64,000 bases of DNA from Crotalaria pallida (Eukaryota > Streptophyta > Magnoliopsida > Fabales > Fabaceae). A program made the position numbers and the translations under genes. Position 1 is the stretch's first letter. The number at the start of each line of letters is the position of its first letter. The notes beneath the pieces are model-generated. The model had not been told where the DNA came from. It saw only the letters and a list, made by a program, of their open reading frames with translations, and ran no database searches. The stretch spans positions 111,741,001 to 111,805,000 of the forward strand of contig CM075651.1 in NCBI GenBank assembly GCA_037953625.1, in the 5' to 3' direction. Positions 22,436-33,200 of this stretch are shown here, in pieces.

Positions 22436-23927
22436 CCGGTTAGTAATGCCCTGTAACCGGTTAGACGATGAACTCAGAAACTGGTTTAGTGGATTTTGAT
22501 GAGTAATCACTCGAATTACTCCGTAATCACCACGATTACTGCATGGATTTAGTGGCAACACACGCGTCGCCCTGCATGGAGGTCTAATTTGTCTATAAAT
22601 AGGTGTATTTCTGATGGATTAGGGGTTGCTCATCTGAATTCTTGTTGAAGAGGCTGAGTTAGGGTTCCAAAATCGTGAGGGCAAATTCTCATTCATCTCT
22701 GAATTTTGTTGAGCGAGTGATACACATTCACAAAGCTCACATCAAGGGCTTTGTGTTGATATAGAGTTTGTGAGCTTAGAGTCTTTGTGTGAGGAGAAAT
22801 CGTCAATTGAAGTGAAGGTTGGGAAAACTGAGTTTAGAATTTTCTGATTCTGGAAGCTGTGTTGGAACCTTGATTTTGAGTAGCTCAGGTAAACTCTAGG
22901 CCTCAAATCTTTCTCATTCGTTAGTGCATGTTGCCTAGAACAATCTCTAATATTTTCCCCAATTTCTTTGTCCAAATTCCATGTCAATTTTGGTGGTTTC
23001 TGGACCCTGTTGCTGGAAAACCGAATCTGAGTGCAGACTTGGGGAAATTGTGAGAGTTTGTGGTTTCTCTTCAAATCCAGTGAAAATCTTCATCAAGATC
23101 GTCTTAGAGGTATGGGAGAAGTCTATACTATACTAGATTTAGACTAAAAATTAAATGATTTAGGATTTGAGTTCACAAAACTCAAAAGGGCATTATGTGT
23201 TTTTAAGCACAAAGGCTTGGAGGCCAATTTCTTGCTCACTGTGGTTTTGAGCAATTTTAAATTGATGCATGCAAGCTATATAAATGCTGAATTCTGTGTT
23301 TGAGTGCTTGATTTAAGTTTTGTTGTGTTAAATTGTGTTTATGTGGATTTTCATGCAATTTAATACAATAAACTTGATGCATGCAATATGAATGTGTTTC
23401 TGGGTGTAAACATGTTTATTTTAAGGCATCTGAACTTGGTGTATACTGAAATTTGGTTAGATTGAGAAAGGAAGAAAATGAGTTGTTAAAACTCTTGTTT
23501 TAATGGTCTGACTGCATAATCTAACCGGTTACACGATTTTCGTAACCGGTTAGACACTGTAGATTTTCAAAGAAAAATCAGTTTATAAATCAGTCCTGAA
23601 ATCTTAATAGTTTTTACTCAAATTTAAGCCTTAATTTCAATACACAAGGTCTGAATATGGGTTGTGATAATGTCAATAAATTCAGATTGGAGAGATTACA
23701 ATTTATGCCTTAAATTGATGGAGTAATTTCAAGAGAAATTATGTTCATTAGAAAAGGATATGTGATTTGGACTTTTGAATGATGAAACAATGGTTTTTGA
23801 GGTATAAAACAATGTTAAATGTGTTTTGGATTGGGTAGAGAATTCAAGAAAAAAGGGTTTTTCTGAATTGCAATGGTAAACAATTCAGGTCTGTAATTCT
23901 AACCGGTTAGCCTGAAACTGTAACCGG
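22436..23927. repeat. Three paired CCGG palindromes at exactly 21 bp
   Basis: CCGG tetramers start at 22436/22457, 23525/23546 and 23903/23924, every pair 21 bp apart. Each first member is preceded by CTAA and each second by GTAA. The bases between members differ from pair to pair and from the other LTR copy. Confidence 0.9.
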
Positions 23928-24187
23928 TTAGTACCTGAAGCTGAAAAATAAAAAGTTAAGTTTTTAAATACCATTGAAGTTGTAATGCTCAATCTGGGTT
24001 TTAAAAAGGCATATTTTGAGAAAAAAATTCAAAGGGGAATTTTATGCCAAATGTTATACCTCAAATAAATCATTCAAAAGTAGAAATTGGAATATTTCTA
24101 AATCACATTAATTAATATAAAGATAAAACCAACCCTGATGTTTGTGCATACATATAGACTGGAAGTCTGGTTGGTAGGAACGTTTAT

Positions 24188-24406
24188 CATATTTTGGGAA
24201 TATGAGGAGGGTACTCCGGGAGTACCAAAGTATAACCTACTTGATGACACATTATAGATATGTGGCCAGTGTCCGGGACCTGGTTTTTATGCGTTCTGGG
24301 AACGTGGCGTTCTGGGAACGTGGTGCACACTCCGGGAGTGATTCTTTTTATCCAAGTATGGTTCGGCATTATGTTCTGGGAACTAATGTCGGTGTTCTGG
24401 GAACAC
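24188..24406 (+). repeat. Hairpin array, second copy with altered apex
   Basis: Hairpins at 24188-24204 (stem CATATT plus a G-T pair), 24210-24226 (GGTACTC, loop CGG), 24248-24264 (CACAT, widened loop), 24266-24283 (CCAG/CTGG closing a GTC/GAC stem), 24292-24304 and 24308-24320 (CGTTC, tandem), 24328-24340 (CACTC, loop CGG) and 24392-24406 (GTGTTC). Relative to the array at 4662 the apex is often CGG, and the CCAGTG unit pairs in a different register but still pairs. Confidence 0.88.
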
Positions 24407-24630
24407 AATGGTGTATTGGATGGACGTCCAAGATGGACATTTAGAGGCCTCAGTTGTGGATAGAAAATCATACATCATGCCACTTGCATTATAAGAGTTA
24501 TAATGTTGAAAAATTGGTGTGCTCATATGTATTTGCATTATGATCTGTCCATGATATATTTGTGATTGTAATTTTAGTCTTTATCCATTATGTATATGTG
24601 TATACTTACTCCCTGTGCCCTGTTTAGGCG

Positions 24631-25104
24631 ATGGCTAGATACCTAGCCTACATCGAGATACGCCCTATCCCTAGCGGTATATGGACGTATGAGGAGCACC
24701 GTGCCACCTTTGAGGGGGAGGTTGAGATTACTCTCTACCACCCTAACCCTCTGGTGCGGGTGCGACCTCGGCGATTTAGGGTTCCATTAGTCTATACTAT
24801 GCATGTTCCACCTTTTTACACTTATAGAGGACCACCCCCGGCTCGACCTATGCGTCGTTTCCATAGTTTTCGTTTTAGAGCTGCCACTCGTTCCCATCCT
24901 TCATCCCATAGAGTTGTCATTGAGGAGACTCCTTCTCCTGGTCCGACTGAGTATGATAGGACTGCTTCTGCGGATCCTAGACCCAGTGGTGGGGTCTCTA
25001 CACCGTCGGGCGAGGTCGAGGAGGACCCTGTGGAGGATGAGAGCGAGGAGGAGGTGCATGTTGAGCCGACTGTTTCCGCTAGAGGTGGACCCGCTGGTTC
25101 ATAG
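24631..25104 (+). CDS. LTR-encoded protein, family 1 (157 aa, unknown function)
   Basis: An ATG frame lying wholly inside an LTR and starting 4 bp after an acceptor-like TGTTTAG. The N-terminal 100 residues are rich in Arg, Pro and aromatic residues (start MARYLAYIEIRP, then GIWTYEEHRATFEGEVE, HPNPLVRVRPRR, VPPFYTYRGPP, RRFHSFRFRAATRSHP); the last 50 are Ser/Pro then strongly acidic. Homologous frames occur on the minus strand at 39556-39071 and, with a frameshift, at 63142-62657, so the frame existed in the ancestor of both LTR subtypes. No known domain is recognised. A spliced transcript starting from the LTR promoter (donor near 23110) could express it; that is inference. The relic at 5494-5530 in the first LTR keeps only the start. 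Confidence 0.6.
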   Translation: MARYLAYIEIRPIPSGIWTYEEHRATFEGEVEITLYHPNPLVRVRPRRFRVPLVYTMHVPPFYTYRGPPPARPMRRFHSFRFRAATRSHPSSHRVVIEETPSPGPTEYDRTASADPRPSGGVSTPSGEVEEDPVEDESEEEVHVEPTVSARGGPAGS

Positions 25105-27353
25105 GAGCCTGCATAGCATAGGTGTTTTGGATCCTAGATCCTAGGGATAGAGCTGTGGAGGATCTGAGGAGCTGCTGAGGACATGGAAGACTTGCTCTGG
25201 GACTTCTGCTTTTGGACTTTGTTATATATTGTATATATTGAGAGGTCTTAGAGTGAGCTTTTATTTTAGTGCAGCTGGTCTGTATATGTCTTATCAAAAC
25301 TTGCTATCTCGACTTTTTATCACTTGCTACTGTACTGATGGGGTTTTATTTGATGGTATGATCTATATATATATGATGTTTATTTTCCTCAGCAGTGCCC
25401 CATAAGTACTATTTTTCTTCCGCGAACTCTGATTTCAGTTTATAAAGAATTCGGCGAAACGTATATATTTTATATACTCAAATCTGACTCTAGAGGCAAA
25501 TCATATGTTTAAATAATAACTACTAAGGTTTCCTATAAATAAGGGCGTCTTCCTTGAGAGTCTTTTTCAAATCTAAGATAATACTAAGCCGAATTCATGA
25601 AACGGTTTATGTCAAAAAGAGGTTTTGATTAAGCAAGTAATAATATTAAAAAGGAAAAATTTTCTAGTCCTAATTTTGATAGCAAGTAGTAAACTATTTG
25701 GAAATATTAATTATTTTCAAGTTAAAAAGAGAGCGTCACATCTTGTGGTGCAATTATATTAAGGTTAAATATATATATATACACATACATATACATTCAT
25801 CCTCATTCCTTCCTTAACATAGCAATTATTTTCATATAGGATTATTGTTTCTGGTTTTTCTCCATCTGAGAATTGCTCCTACCATATTAAGGCTCCCAAG
25901 AAATCAGTTGAAGATGATTTTCTAAAGCTTAATCCTAAAAAAAATATTGAGCAAGTTCTTGGTAGCAATGAGGTTTGTTATTATTATATTGTCTAATCAT
26001 ATCCGTTTATATTATTTAATTAATTGTTATAATTCTAAAATACCCTGCGTGCAAATGTCATAGGGCTGTTGTTCCTGATAATGGTGTATATTATTGTTCC
26101 ATATGCACCAGACATGTGTTCACTGTTATTCCAAGGTTGACATTGGTTTTTTTTTCTTTGTGTATTTGGATTATTTGTTTGGTATAACAATATAATAATG
26201 TTTATGATCAACATGCTTACATGATCTTAATCTTATAATAATAAGGTTCAAATTGAAGATTGATGTTTCTGATTCTTCTGGTTCTGCTATATTGATTCTC
26301 TTTGATTATGATGTCGAATATTTGGTTCGGAGAAGTTGTTCTGAACTTGTGGCATCTTTCCGTGAGGTTTGTTTGCCTGAATAACTTTCTCAGCATAATT
26401 TTTGTACGTATTTGTTGCCAATGTGATCCTGACTGGATTTTCTTTTCATATTTCATCAATTAATACGATATGTATGTAAGGGAGTTGATGGTGATGAACA
26501 TTCGGCGATTTTCAAGAGCTTAGTGGGTCAAAAGATGTTATTTAAGGTTGCTAATCCATCTGCTAGTTCTTCCGCTGACACTGATGCTATAAAGGTTAGG
26601 GGTGTTTGTGATGATTCCACCATCATCTCAATGTATGATTTACCTGGAGCTGACTTACCGCCAGAGGATGTATATTTAACGTGGCGTTTTTATTTGTGTT
26701 GATCTTATTTTTGGAAAATTGGATGTTAATTTATCATTTTAATTTATATTTTCTGTTTTGTTCGTAGGTTATCCCACTTTCTATTGTTGCACCTGTTACT
26801 GATATTACATGTGACCAAACTCAAGAATTTGAAGATGCTATTAGGCTTTCGACGTCCACTCTTGTTAGTCCAAATTTTATTGAGTCTGTAAGTAGTGAAA
26901 TTTTGTCTCCACCTGCTTCTGTTGGTCTCCAGACTCCTCCTGGAAATCTTAAGCGTAAATTTGATGATCTTTTGCTGATAGCTATCCAGCTCCATGTGCT
27001 TCCTGATAGCATGACAATAAGGTGTCGAAGAAGTGATTTATAATTGGTGTCTTTTAGGCGTGCTAATTAAATAAAGCTTCATTATAACATAAATAAATAT
27101 GCAATGTGTGTTTTAATAACCGTTATTGTGTATCTGGTAATTCCTGTAATGTATGTCGGTGTTTGGTTGCATGGCTATGAAGGCATATAATATGTCGTAT
27201 GGTTATGTAATTGTTATTGAGTATCTTATGTATGTCGTTGTCTCAATTTAAGGCATTGTAATATAACAATAAAGATCCAATTATATAATGGTGTTTTTAT
27301 AATATTTTATATTTAAGTACTAAATTCTTTCATTTATTTTTTGCTTGCGCAAT

Positions 27354-27383
27354 ACCCGTGCAATCCACGGGTTGAAAGTCTAA
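27354..27383 (+). mobile_element. Helitron 3' terminus (hairpin plus CTAA)
   Basis: A perfect 7 bp stem ACCCGTG (27354-27360) / CACGGGT (27366-27372) with loop CAATC is followed 7 bp later by CTAA (27380-27383). A short GC-rich hairpin about 10 bp before a terminal CTRR is the diagnostic 3' end of Helitrons. It lies 310 bp after the stop of the RPA-like gene on the same strand, so that gene is the last one in this element. The 5' end was not found. Confidence 0.85.
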
Positions 27384-28862
27384 TATATGTTGATTATATA
27401 TATAGTTGAAATCTTACACAATTATTATTCAAATTTATACAAATAGTTGAGAGCAACATCTATTGTGATTAATAGCAAATAAAAAAAATAAAATCAATAA
27501 ATCAATGACTATTTAATAAAATTAAAAATTTCAACGTAAATATTTAATACTCATCTATTACTTAATGCTAGAATGTTTCAGAATGTTATGTATAACTTAT
27601 GTTACCGTTAACAATTTTTATTTTTAATATTACATAACCTATTTTAAAAATACAAAATAGTCTACTATTTATTTTTAATATTACATCAGATGTCTTTGTG
27701 CTTGTCGTTTTCTATCACCAAGTGCTTATATTTATAACACTTGTTTGTGATGACTCAAGTGTTTTGTCTTTCTTTTGAAGTAGTGTAATATATTTTGTTA
27801 TTGTCACTACATACATAGCATATATTTTATCAATAGCTTATCTATATCTCTCTCTTGCTGCAAATCAATTTCGTCTCAGCAGATATATGTATTAAATGGT
27901 TAATTGTGTATAGTATATGTTTTCAGAAGAAGACTACCACATATTCTGCTACTAACTTCAGCCATTCACAAATTTTCTCAATTGAGTCGTAGTACGAAAC
28001 GTTTACTGGAGGGTATATTAAATGTTTTATACTCGTATCACTTTTATTATTTTTTCAGTTATATTACCAATCTTATACGTTGTTGTCTTTGTGAATAGTA
28101 CCTTCACTACTATTTTGTATTTACTATATATTTATTATTTCCTACGATCTTCGTTATTTTTTTTATGCCAGAATTTGCTGCTTCTATATCTAATCGACGG
28201 CGTGGCCCTTTGCACACTGCCTATCACATGAGTATTGTTACAAAATATCTTCTTAGATTAGATCTAATGAGTTTTACATTTTTGTATCATATATAATGTA
28301 TTTTGTAATATGTTGGATACTCTTCTTTTCTTTTTTCAATGCAGTGTCTTCGAGAGAATGTGATCCTATCAATTCAATATCTACAGTTTTTTGTTACTAT
28401 CCACATATTATTTGATAATTTTCTAATATATATATATATATATATACACTTCTATATTATTGTTTTTACTAGTTAGCCTTGTTTTCTTTGTGATAATTTA
28501 TTAGATGTCCCAATGGTGTCTGAGGTGTCTGCACGTGTTTCTTATGGTATATGAAGCTAAATTTTTTTCCTTTTGCTAATTTTTTAGTTTTCAGTCTCAT
28601 GTTTATTTTTTCTAACATCCTTGACTCTTTTTTCTTGGATATTAAATTGATTGTGGTTGATGTTGTCCATGGTTTGTAGGAGATGATTATATAGAGAAAT
28701 TTTTATCCGATCAGACCATGCAACATTCTTTGGAGTCTTTCAATGAACATTTATTTGAGATTGCTGAAAATATTGGTAATTCTAAATATATTGTTGTCTA
28801 CTCTTATTTTCCCTATTAATTTTTTATTAGTTTTTTTATATATTATAATTTTTTTTGCGAGA
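27384..28862 (+). other. 5' part of a second Helitron with short exon-like pieces
   Basis: A/T-rich. A coding-looking piece at about 28168-28260 (PEFAASISNRRRGPLHTAYHMS) and others at 28344-28390 and 28505-28545 are separated by T-rich intron-like sequence; they may be N-terminal exons of the Helitron protein that follows. A (TA)n run is at 28430-28446. The exact start of this Helitron could not be placed. Confidence 0.45.
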
Positions 28863-30238
28863 ATACTATGATTTTGGAGATATGGATTTGGTTTGTAAGT
28901 ATTGCAATGCTTCAGTTTGGTTGGAAGAACGTGCTGATAACAAAAAGGTGTTCAAAATGCGGAATTTTCCATTTGTTGTATGAAGGGTGATGTTAAGTTG
29001 CCTACTTTGGCACGTCCTCCACCGCTAGACTGGAACTTGTTGAATAATATTGATCCTCGAAGTTCTAACTTCATTCATCATATTCGATCTTATAATAGTA
29101 TCTTCTCATTTAGATCTCTTGGTGGTAACTTGGAAATTGGTAATAACGATGGATCAGGTCCACCACAGTTTGTTATAGGTGGTCAGAATTATCATCGGAT
29201 TGGTAGTTTGTTGCCTCGTGAAGGAGATGATCCGAAGTTTGCCCAATTATACATTCATGACACAGAAAATGATTTGCCAAATCGTCTCAAACCTTTTAGG
29301 TAATTTTTTGAGTTAAGATATTTTAAAAGAATTTTACATGTTTATGGGTCTAAGAGAACTTTTGTTTTTTTACGTTGTAGTTAGCTAATTAATTGAGATA
29401 AGATATTTGAAAAGAATTTGATTTATTCATGAAGGTAAGACAACATTTGCTTTCTATTTTGTAGTGATCGATCTGGTCTATGTGAATTAGACCCATCATT
29501 GGTTGTTGACTTGATGAATATGTTTGATGAATTCAATGTGCTCGCTCAAAGTTTTCGTCAGGTCAGGGATTTTCGACAACAATATCCAGTTGTAAATTTC
29601 TCAATTCGTTTGGTAAGGCATCGGTCTAATGATGCGAGGACATATAATATGCCTACTGTGAGTGAGATTGTTGCTTTAGTGGTTGACAATTTTGATGGAC
29701 CTAATTTGGTTCGAGATATCATTGTACGTTCAACCATGGGTTATTTGGAAAGAATACATGAAACACACCCTGCTTACCTTCCGTTGCAGTATCCTATACT
29801 CTTTCCATATGGTGAGGTTTGGTTCAAGGAAGATATTCCTCGTGCATCTATTCCCTATGGTCAAGTTTTGTCCACTCGTGATAGGGTATCATTGCGGGAA
29901 TTTGTTGCATTTCGTATCCAGCATCGACAATGTGAGCAGGGTATTTTAAACAAAAGTCATCGACTTTTTCAACAATTTGTTGTTGATTCTTAATCTATGA
30001 TTGAATCCCAAAGATTATCCTTCATTCGCGAATCACAGAAAAAAAATTAGATCTGATTTCCTTTGGGGTTTGGAGGAAGCTGTTGATCGAGGCGATGTTG
30101 AACCTAGGACTATTGGGAAACATATTGTTTTACCATCGTCGTTTGTGGGTGGAAGACGTTATATGTTTAATAATTGCCAAGATGCTATGGCTATATGCAA
30201 AAAGATTTGGGTTTCCAGATTTGTTTCTGGCATTTACT
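28863..30238 (+). pseudogene. Helitron Rep/helicase protein, N-terminal half
   Basis: Blocks typical of the Helitron helicase-like N-terminal domain: VCKYCNASVWLEER (a C-x2-C zinc motif, 28890-), CMKGDVKLPTLARPPP (28979-), SYNSIFSFRSLGGNL, PQFVIGGQNYHRIGSLLP, FAQLYIHDTEND (to 29300), an intron, then ELDPSLVVDLMNMFDEFNVLAQSFR and HPAYLPLQYPILFPYGE (29490-29820) and NCQDAMAICK. Breaks: a frameshift near 28955, a TAA at 29991, another shift near 30205, and the insertion of element A at 30239. The other half resumes at 61517. The protein would nick and join DNA during rolling-circle transposition. Confidence 0.85.
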
Positions 30239-33200
30239 TGTAACACCCCGTCTGAATACCTCGTATTTGTTTTAATGATAAAAAGATTATTTTGAGAAAA
30301 TGTTTCAAAAAGAGTATTTTTAAAAGAATATTTCTTAGATTGGATTTCTTTTATGATTTTAAGTGATAAAGGATTTTCAAGAAAAGGATTTTTATGAGAA
30401 AATCTTATGGGTTTTGAATTGAGTTTTAAAGTTGAATTAATTAAGTAATTGATATTTGGTATTTTAAGGAAATGATGATTTTATAAGAAAGAAAATAAAA
30501 TGATTTTTATGTGTATGTGTGTGTGCATGTTTGTTCGGCCGTGTATGTGTATGTGTATGCATGCGTGATAGAGTTTTGACTTTCTTGCACCCTAAGGTAG
30601 TAGACTAGTAGTACATAGGTTTAGTTTAGTGTAAAGCATGGTTAAGAGGTTGACCAACCAATAGGATGAGGGATTAAGCCTAATTTTACTCCCTTTGTCT
30701 CATGGCTTGGCTTGAGCCATGCAAGCTTTTATGAAGCCGATTTTACCCTTTAAGCAACACTCTTTGGCCGAATTATTCCAAGGGCAAGAAGGGAATTATA
30801 CGCTTGTTTATTTATACCCATAACCATAGTTCATTTCCAACTCTTTCCTTCACACTTCACATTTCATGTCCAAACCAAAACACAATTCCTAAGAGTGTCA
30901 TCAAGCTCTTAGAGAGAGACATAGAGAGAGAGAGAAACCGTGAGCTTCGAGAAGAGGAGAAGAAGGAGATCAAACCCAAAAACCTTAGGATTTCTTGAAG
31001 ATCAAGTGAAGGTGGTTGAATATCTTCTCTTTTCTTTGTTTGTTCGAAGATCATAGAGTATTAGAAGTAGTTCTTAATTTTTTTCAAGTCTTGTAAAGTT
31101 CCTTTGTTGTTGCATGTTTAATTTTCTTGTAGATCTATGATTGTAAGCACCTATTAAGCTTTGATCTTGAGTTTCAAGAGCCACATAAACTTGTAGAACC
31201 TTAAATCATTGACTCTACCATTCGGCCATGTCTGGAAAATTAGGTTGTGATGATTTTTATCTTGTTTTGAGTTCATGCATGTTGGTTTGATGCTTGTTAA
31301 AGATGATTTAAGTGATTTAAATGCTTTGATTTTTGCTTGGATTTTTCTAAGCTTTGATCTTTGGTTTTCTTTTCAAAAAGGGCTTTGATCTATTGTTTTG
31401 ATCTTGAAAAAGATTTGATTCTTGCCTTGATTTTCAATAACTTTGATATTGAAGTTTTGCATGTGATTCTTTTACTCAAAAGTTTTGTTTCTTGGTTTGC
31501 ATGTCACGGTTTTGGTGAGGAAACAAAGGAAAACAACTTTTTCAAAATGGTTTTGCCTTGATCTAAGTCTATGTGTGTTTGAAAGTTAAAGATTTAAGTT
31601 TTTCCTCTTGATTTTGTTAATTGATTTTCGGTCAAGCTTTGAAAATCAAAGAAATCATGATTTCTCTTCCTAAAAGATTCATGCATGTGATTCTCTTTTG
31701 TTTTAAATGATTTTTAGAAGCACATGCAAAAGAAAATAAAAATGGAAATGTGTTTGAGTGACTAAGAGGTCACGGTTTTGAGAGAAAAAGGAGTGGTATT
31801 TTTCTAAAACCATGTGTTTGAAATGCATGTTTTTGATTTGTTGATTTTAAGGTTTTTGCATGTAGAAAAAAATTGCATCAAAGACTTTGTTTTCCTATGA
31901 TGATGATTCGGCCTATACTAGGTTAGATAGGCTAGATTCTTTTTGCATGTGATTGACTCATTGAAATGATTATGTTTTGTGACTTTGTTTTAAGAAAAAT
32001 TATTGTGTTGTTTTGGTTTGTTCAATTCGGTTTTCATAAAAGAAAATGGGAAATTATGTTTGATTATTTTCAAAAGTATTTTCATGGTTTGAATTTTTTG
32101 TCCTTCGCTGTCCAAGAATTTATTTCAAAGTATTTCAATTTTTAAAAGTGTTTTTGAATTATGAAAAGTGTGGATTTCGAGTGTTGTTTGATATATAAAA
32201 AGTTAGAATGAAAATTGTTGATTTTTCAATGTTTACAACTTGAAAAAGGTGGCTGGACTTTTCCATACAGCCACATAAACTATTTATTTTATTTATTTTA
32301 ATATGAGTTTTCAAATGATTTTTAAGGGATTTCAAGAATAAGAAAAGATTGAGAATTGTTTTGATAAACATTTGATAAGGAAAGTAAAGGATTTTCTATT
32401 CGAGAAACCAAGTTGTGATTCTTAATTGAAATGGTTTTTAATAAAACTGTGTTTATTTACCTCGAGGTTATTCAGTAGACGGTGGGGACAATTCTCAAAG
32501 AGAAGCTAGAGATTTCCGAGCTCAAAGTATTTCTCTTGCTGGACTAAGAGGTGAGTGAGTAAGTGAGTGAGAGTGCAGTGAGCCCGTAACGTAGTTGCCC
32601 GTGTGGTGACAAGGAAACGTTTACGTGATCTATTATGTGATATATGTTTTATGTTTTATTGATGCATGTTTATTTCTATGTTATGTTGGTTCCTTTACCA
32701 TTTTATTGTGAAAAGTATTACATTCGGTGTGGCGAGTCTGAATGTTATTATAAATGATAATAAGAAAATAAAAGAAAAAGTGTAACGTAAAGATAAGCGA
32801 AAGAACGATGCACGATGTGAGGCAAAGAAATGTGGTGGAGCAACAATGCACTAGACGAGGAGATTCCACGAGTGTAGCTGAGATCGTGCTGGCGGATCCC
32901 AAGATGGAAATGATCGCTGACGAGAGCTACGTGAATTCCTATGGAATGATGTGATTGTGCCAAGTGGCTTGAGGAAATGAAAGAATGATATGTGAAAGTG
33001 GGGAAAAGATAATCCTTAGTGGTCGGGTCTTGTCGAAGGGATGGACTAAGGGCAAGCCGATTGTAGGTTAATTAAAAGACTCTTAAAAGATTTAAAAGAC
33101 ATTAAAAGACTGACATACGCGGTGAGGTATGAGAGTGCGAAGTAGGGGAGAGGAAGATACTATGGGTATCTTCGGATACTCAGGTGGGGATTGCATGAGG

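Larger units (their letters stand above)
22161..25745 (+). mobile_element. Solo LTR (family 1, CCGG subtype) with TCTTG duplication
   Basis: The LTR proper is 22166-25740 (3575 bp), starting TGTAACATCCC and ending GAGCGTCACA. It is bounded on both sides by TCTTG (22161-22165 and 25741-25745), the 5 bp target duplication of Ty3/gypsy integration. No internal region is present, so it is the product of LTR-LTR recombination. It shares with 2243-5978 the palindrome pairs, a TATA-like box (TATAAAT, 22594-22600), a donor AG|GTATGG (GT at 23110), the hairpin array and an acceptor TGTTTAG (ends 24627); unlike that copy it retains the LTR open frame. It interrupts the RPA-like gene. Confidence 0.95.
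21088..27043 (+). pseudogene. Helitron-borne RPA1-like single-strand DNA-binding protein, split by a solo LTR
   Basis: Exonic blocks on the plus strand spell a replication protein A large-subunit relative of the kind carried by plant Helitrons: WFVPGF...PMSMELILMDE (21088-21197), GNRIQATV...VYRMSHFSVV (21299-), ALEADYNYLI, YVSTQREYLRDGKVTKMV (21664-), TLFGDYVDQICSF (21850-), then after the LTR a zinc-binding block C-H...YYCSIC...HVFTV (26060-26140), LFDYDVEYLVRRS (26300-), KSLVGQKMLFKV (26517-) and a final exon to TAA at 27041-27043. RPA binds single-stranded DNA, which suits rolling-circle transposition. Defects: a TGA in place of an expected Arg codon (21419-21421), an extra T in a T run near 21498, and the 3.6 kb LTR at 22166. 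It could be a captured host RPA1 copy, but the Helitron 3' end just downstream favours a Helitron gene. Confidence 0.8.

Noticed and set aside
26217..27012. Minus-strand open frames across the RPA-like exons
   Set aside because: Shadows of the plus-strand coding sequence; no conserved motif.
21088..27043. Host RPA1 gene rather than a Helitron gene
   Set aside because: Stop and frameshift mutations, the divergent sequence and a Helitron 3' terminus 310 bp downstream favour a Helitron gene; a captured host copy remains possible.
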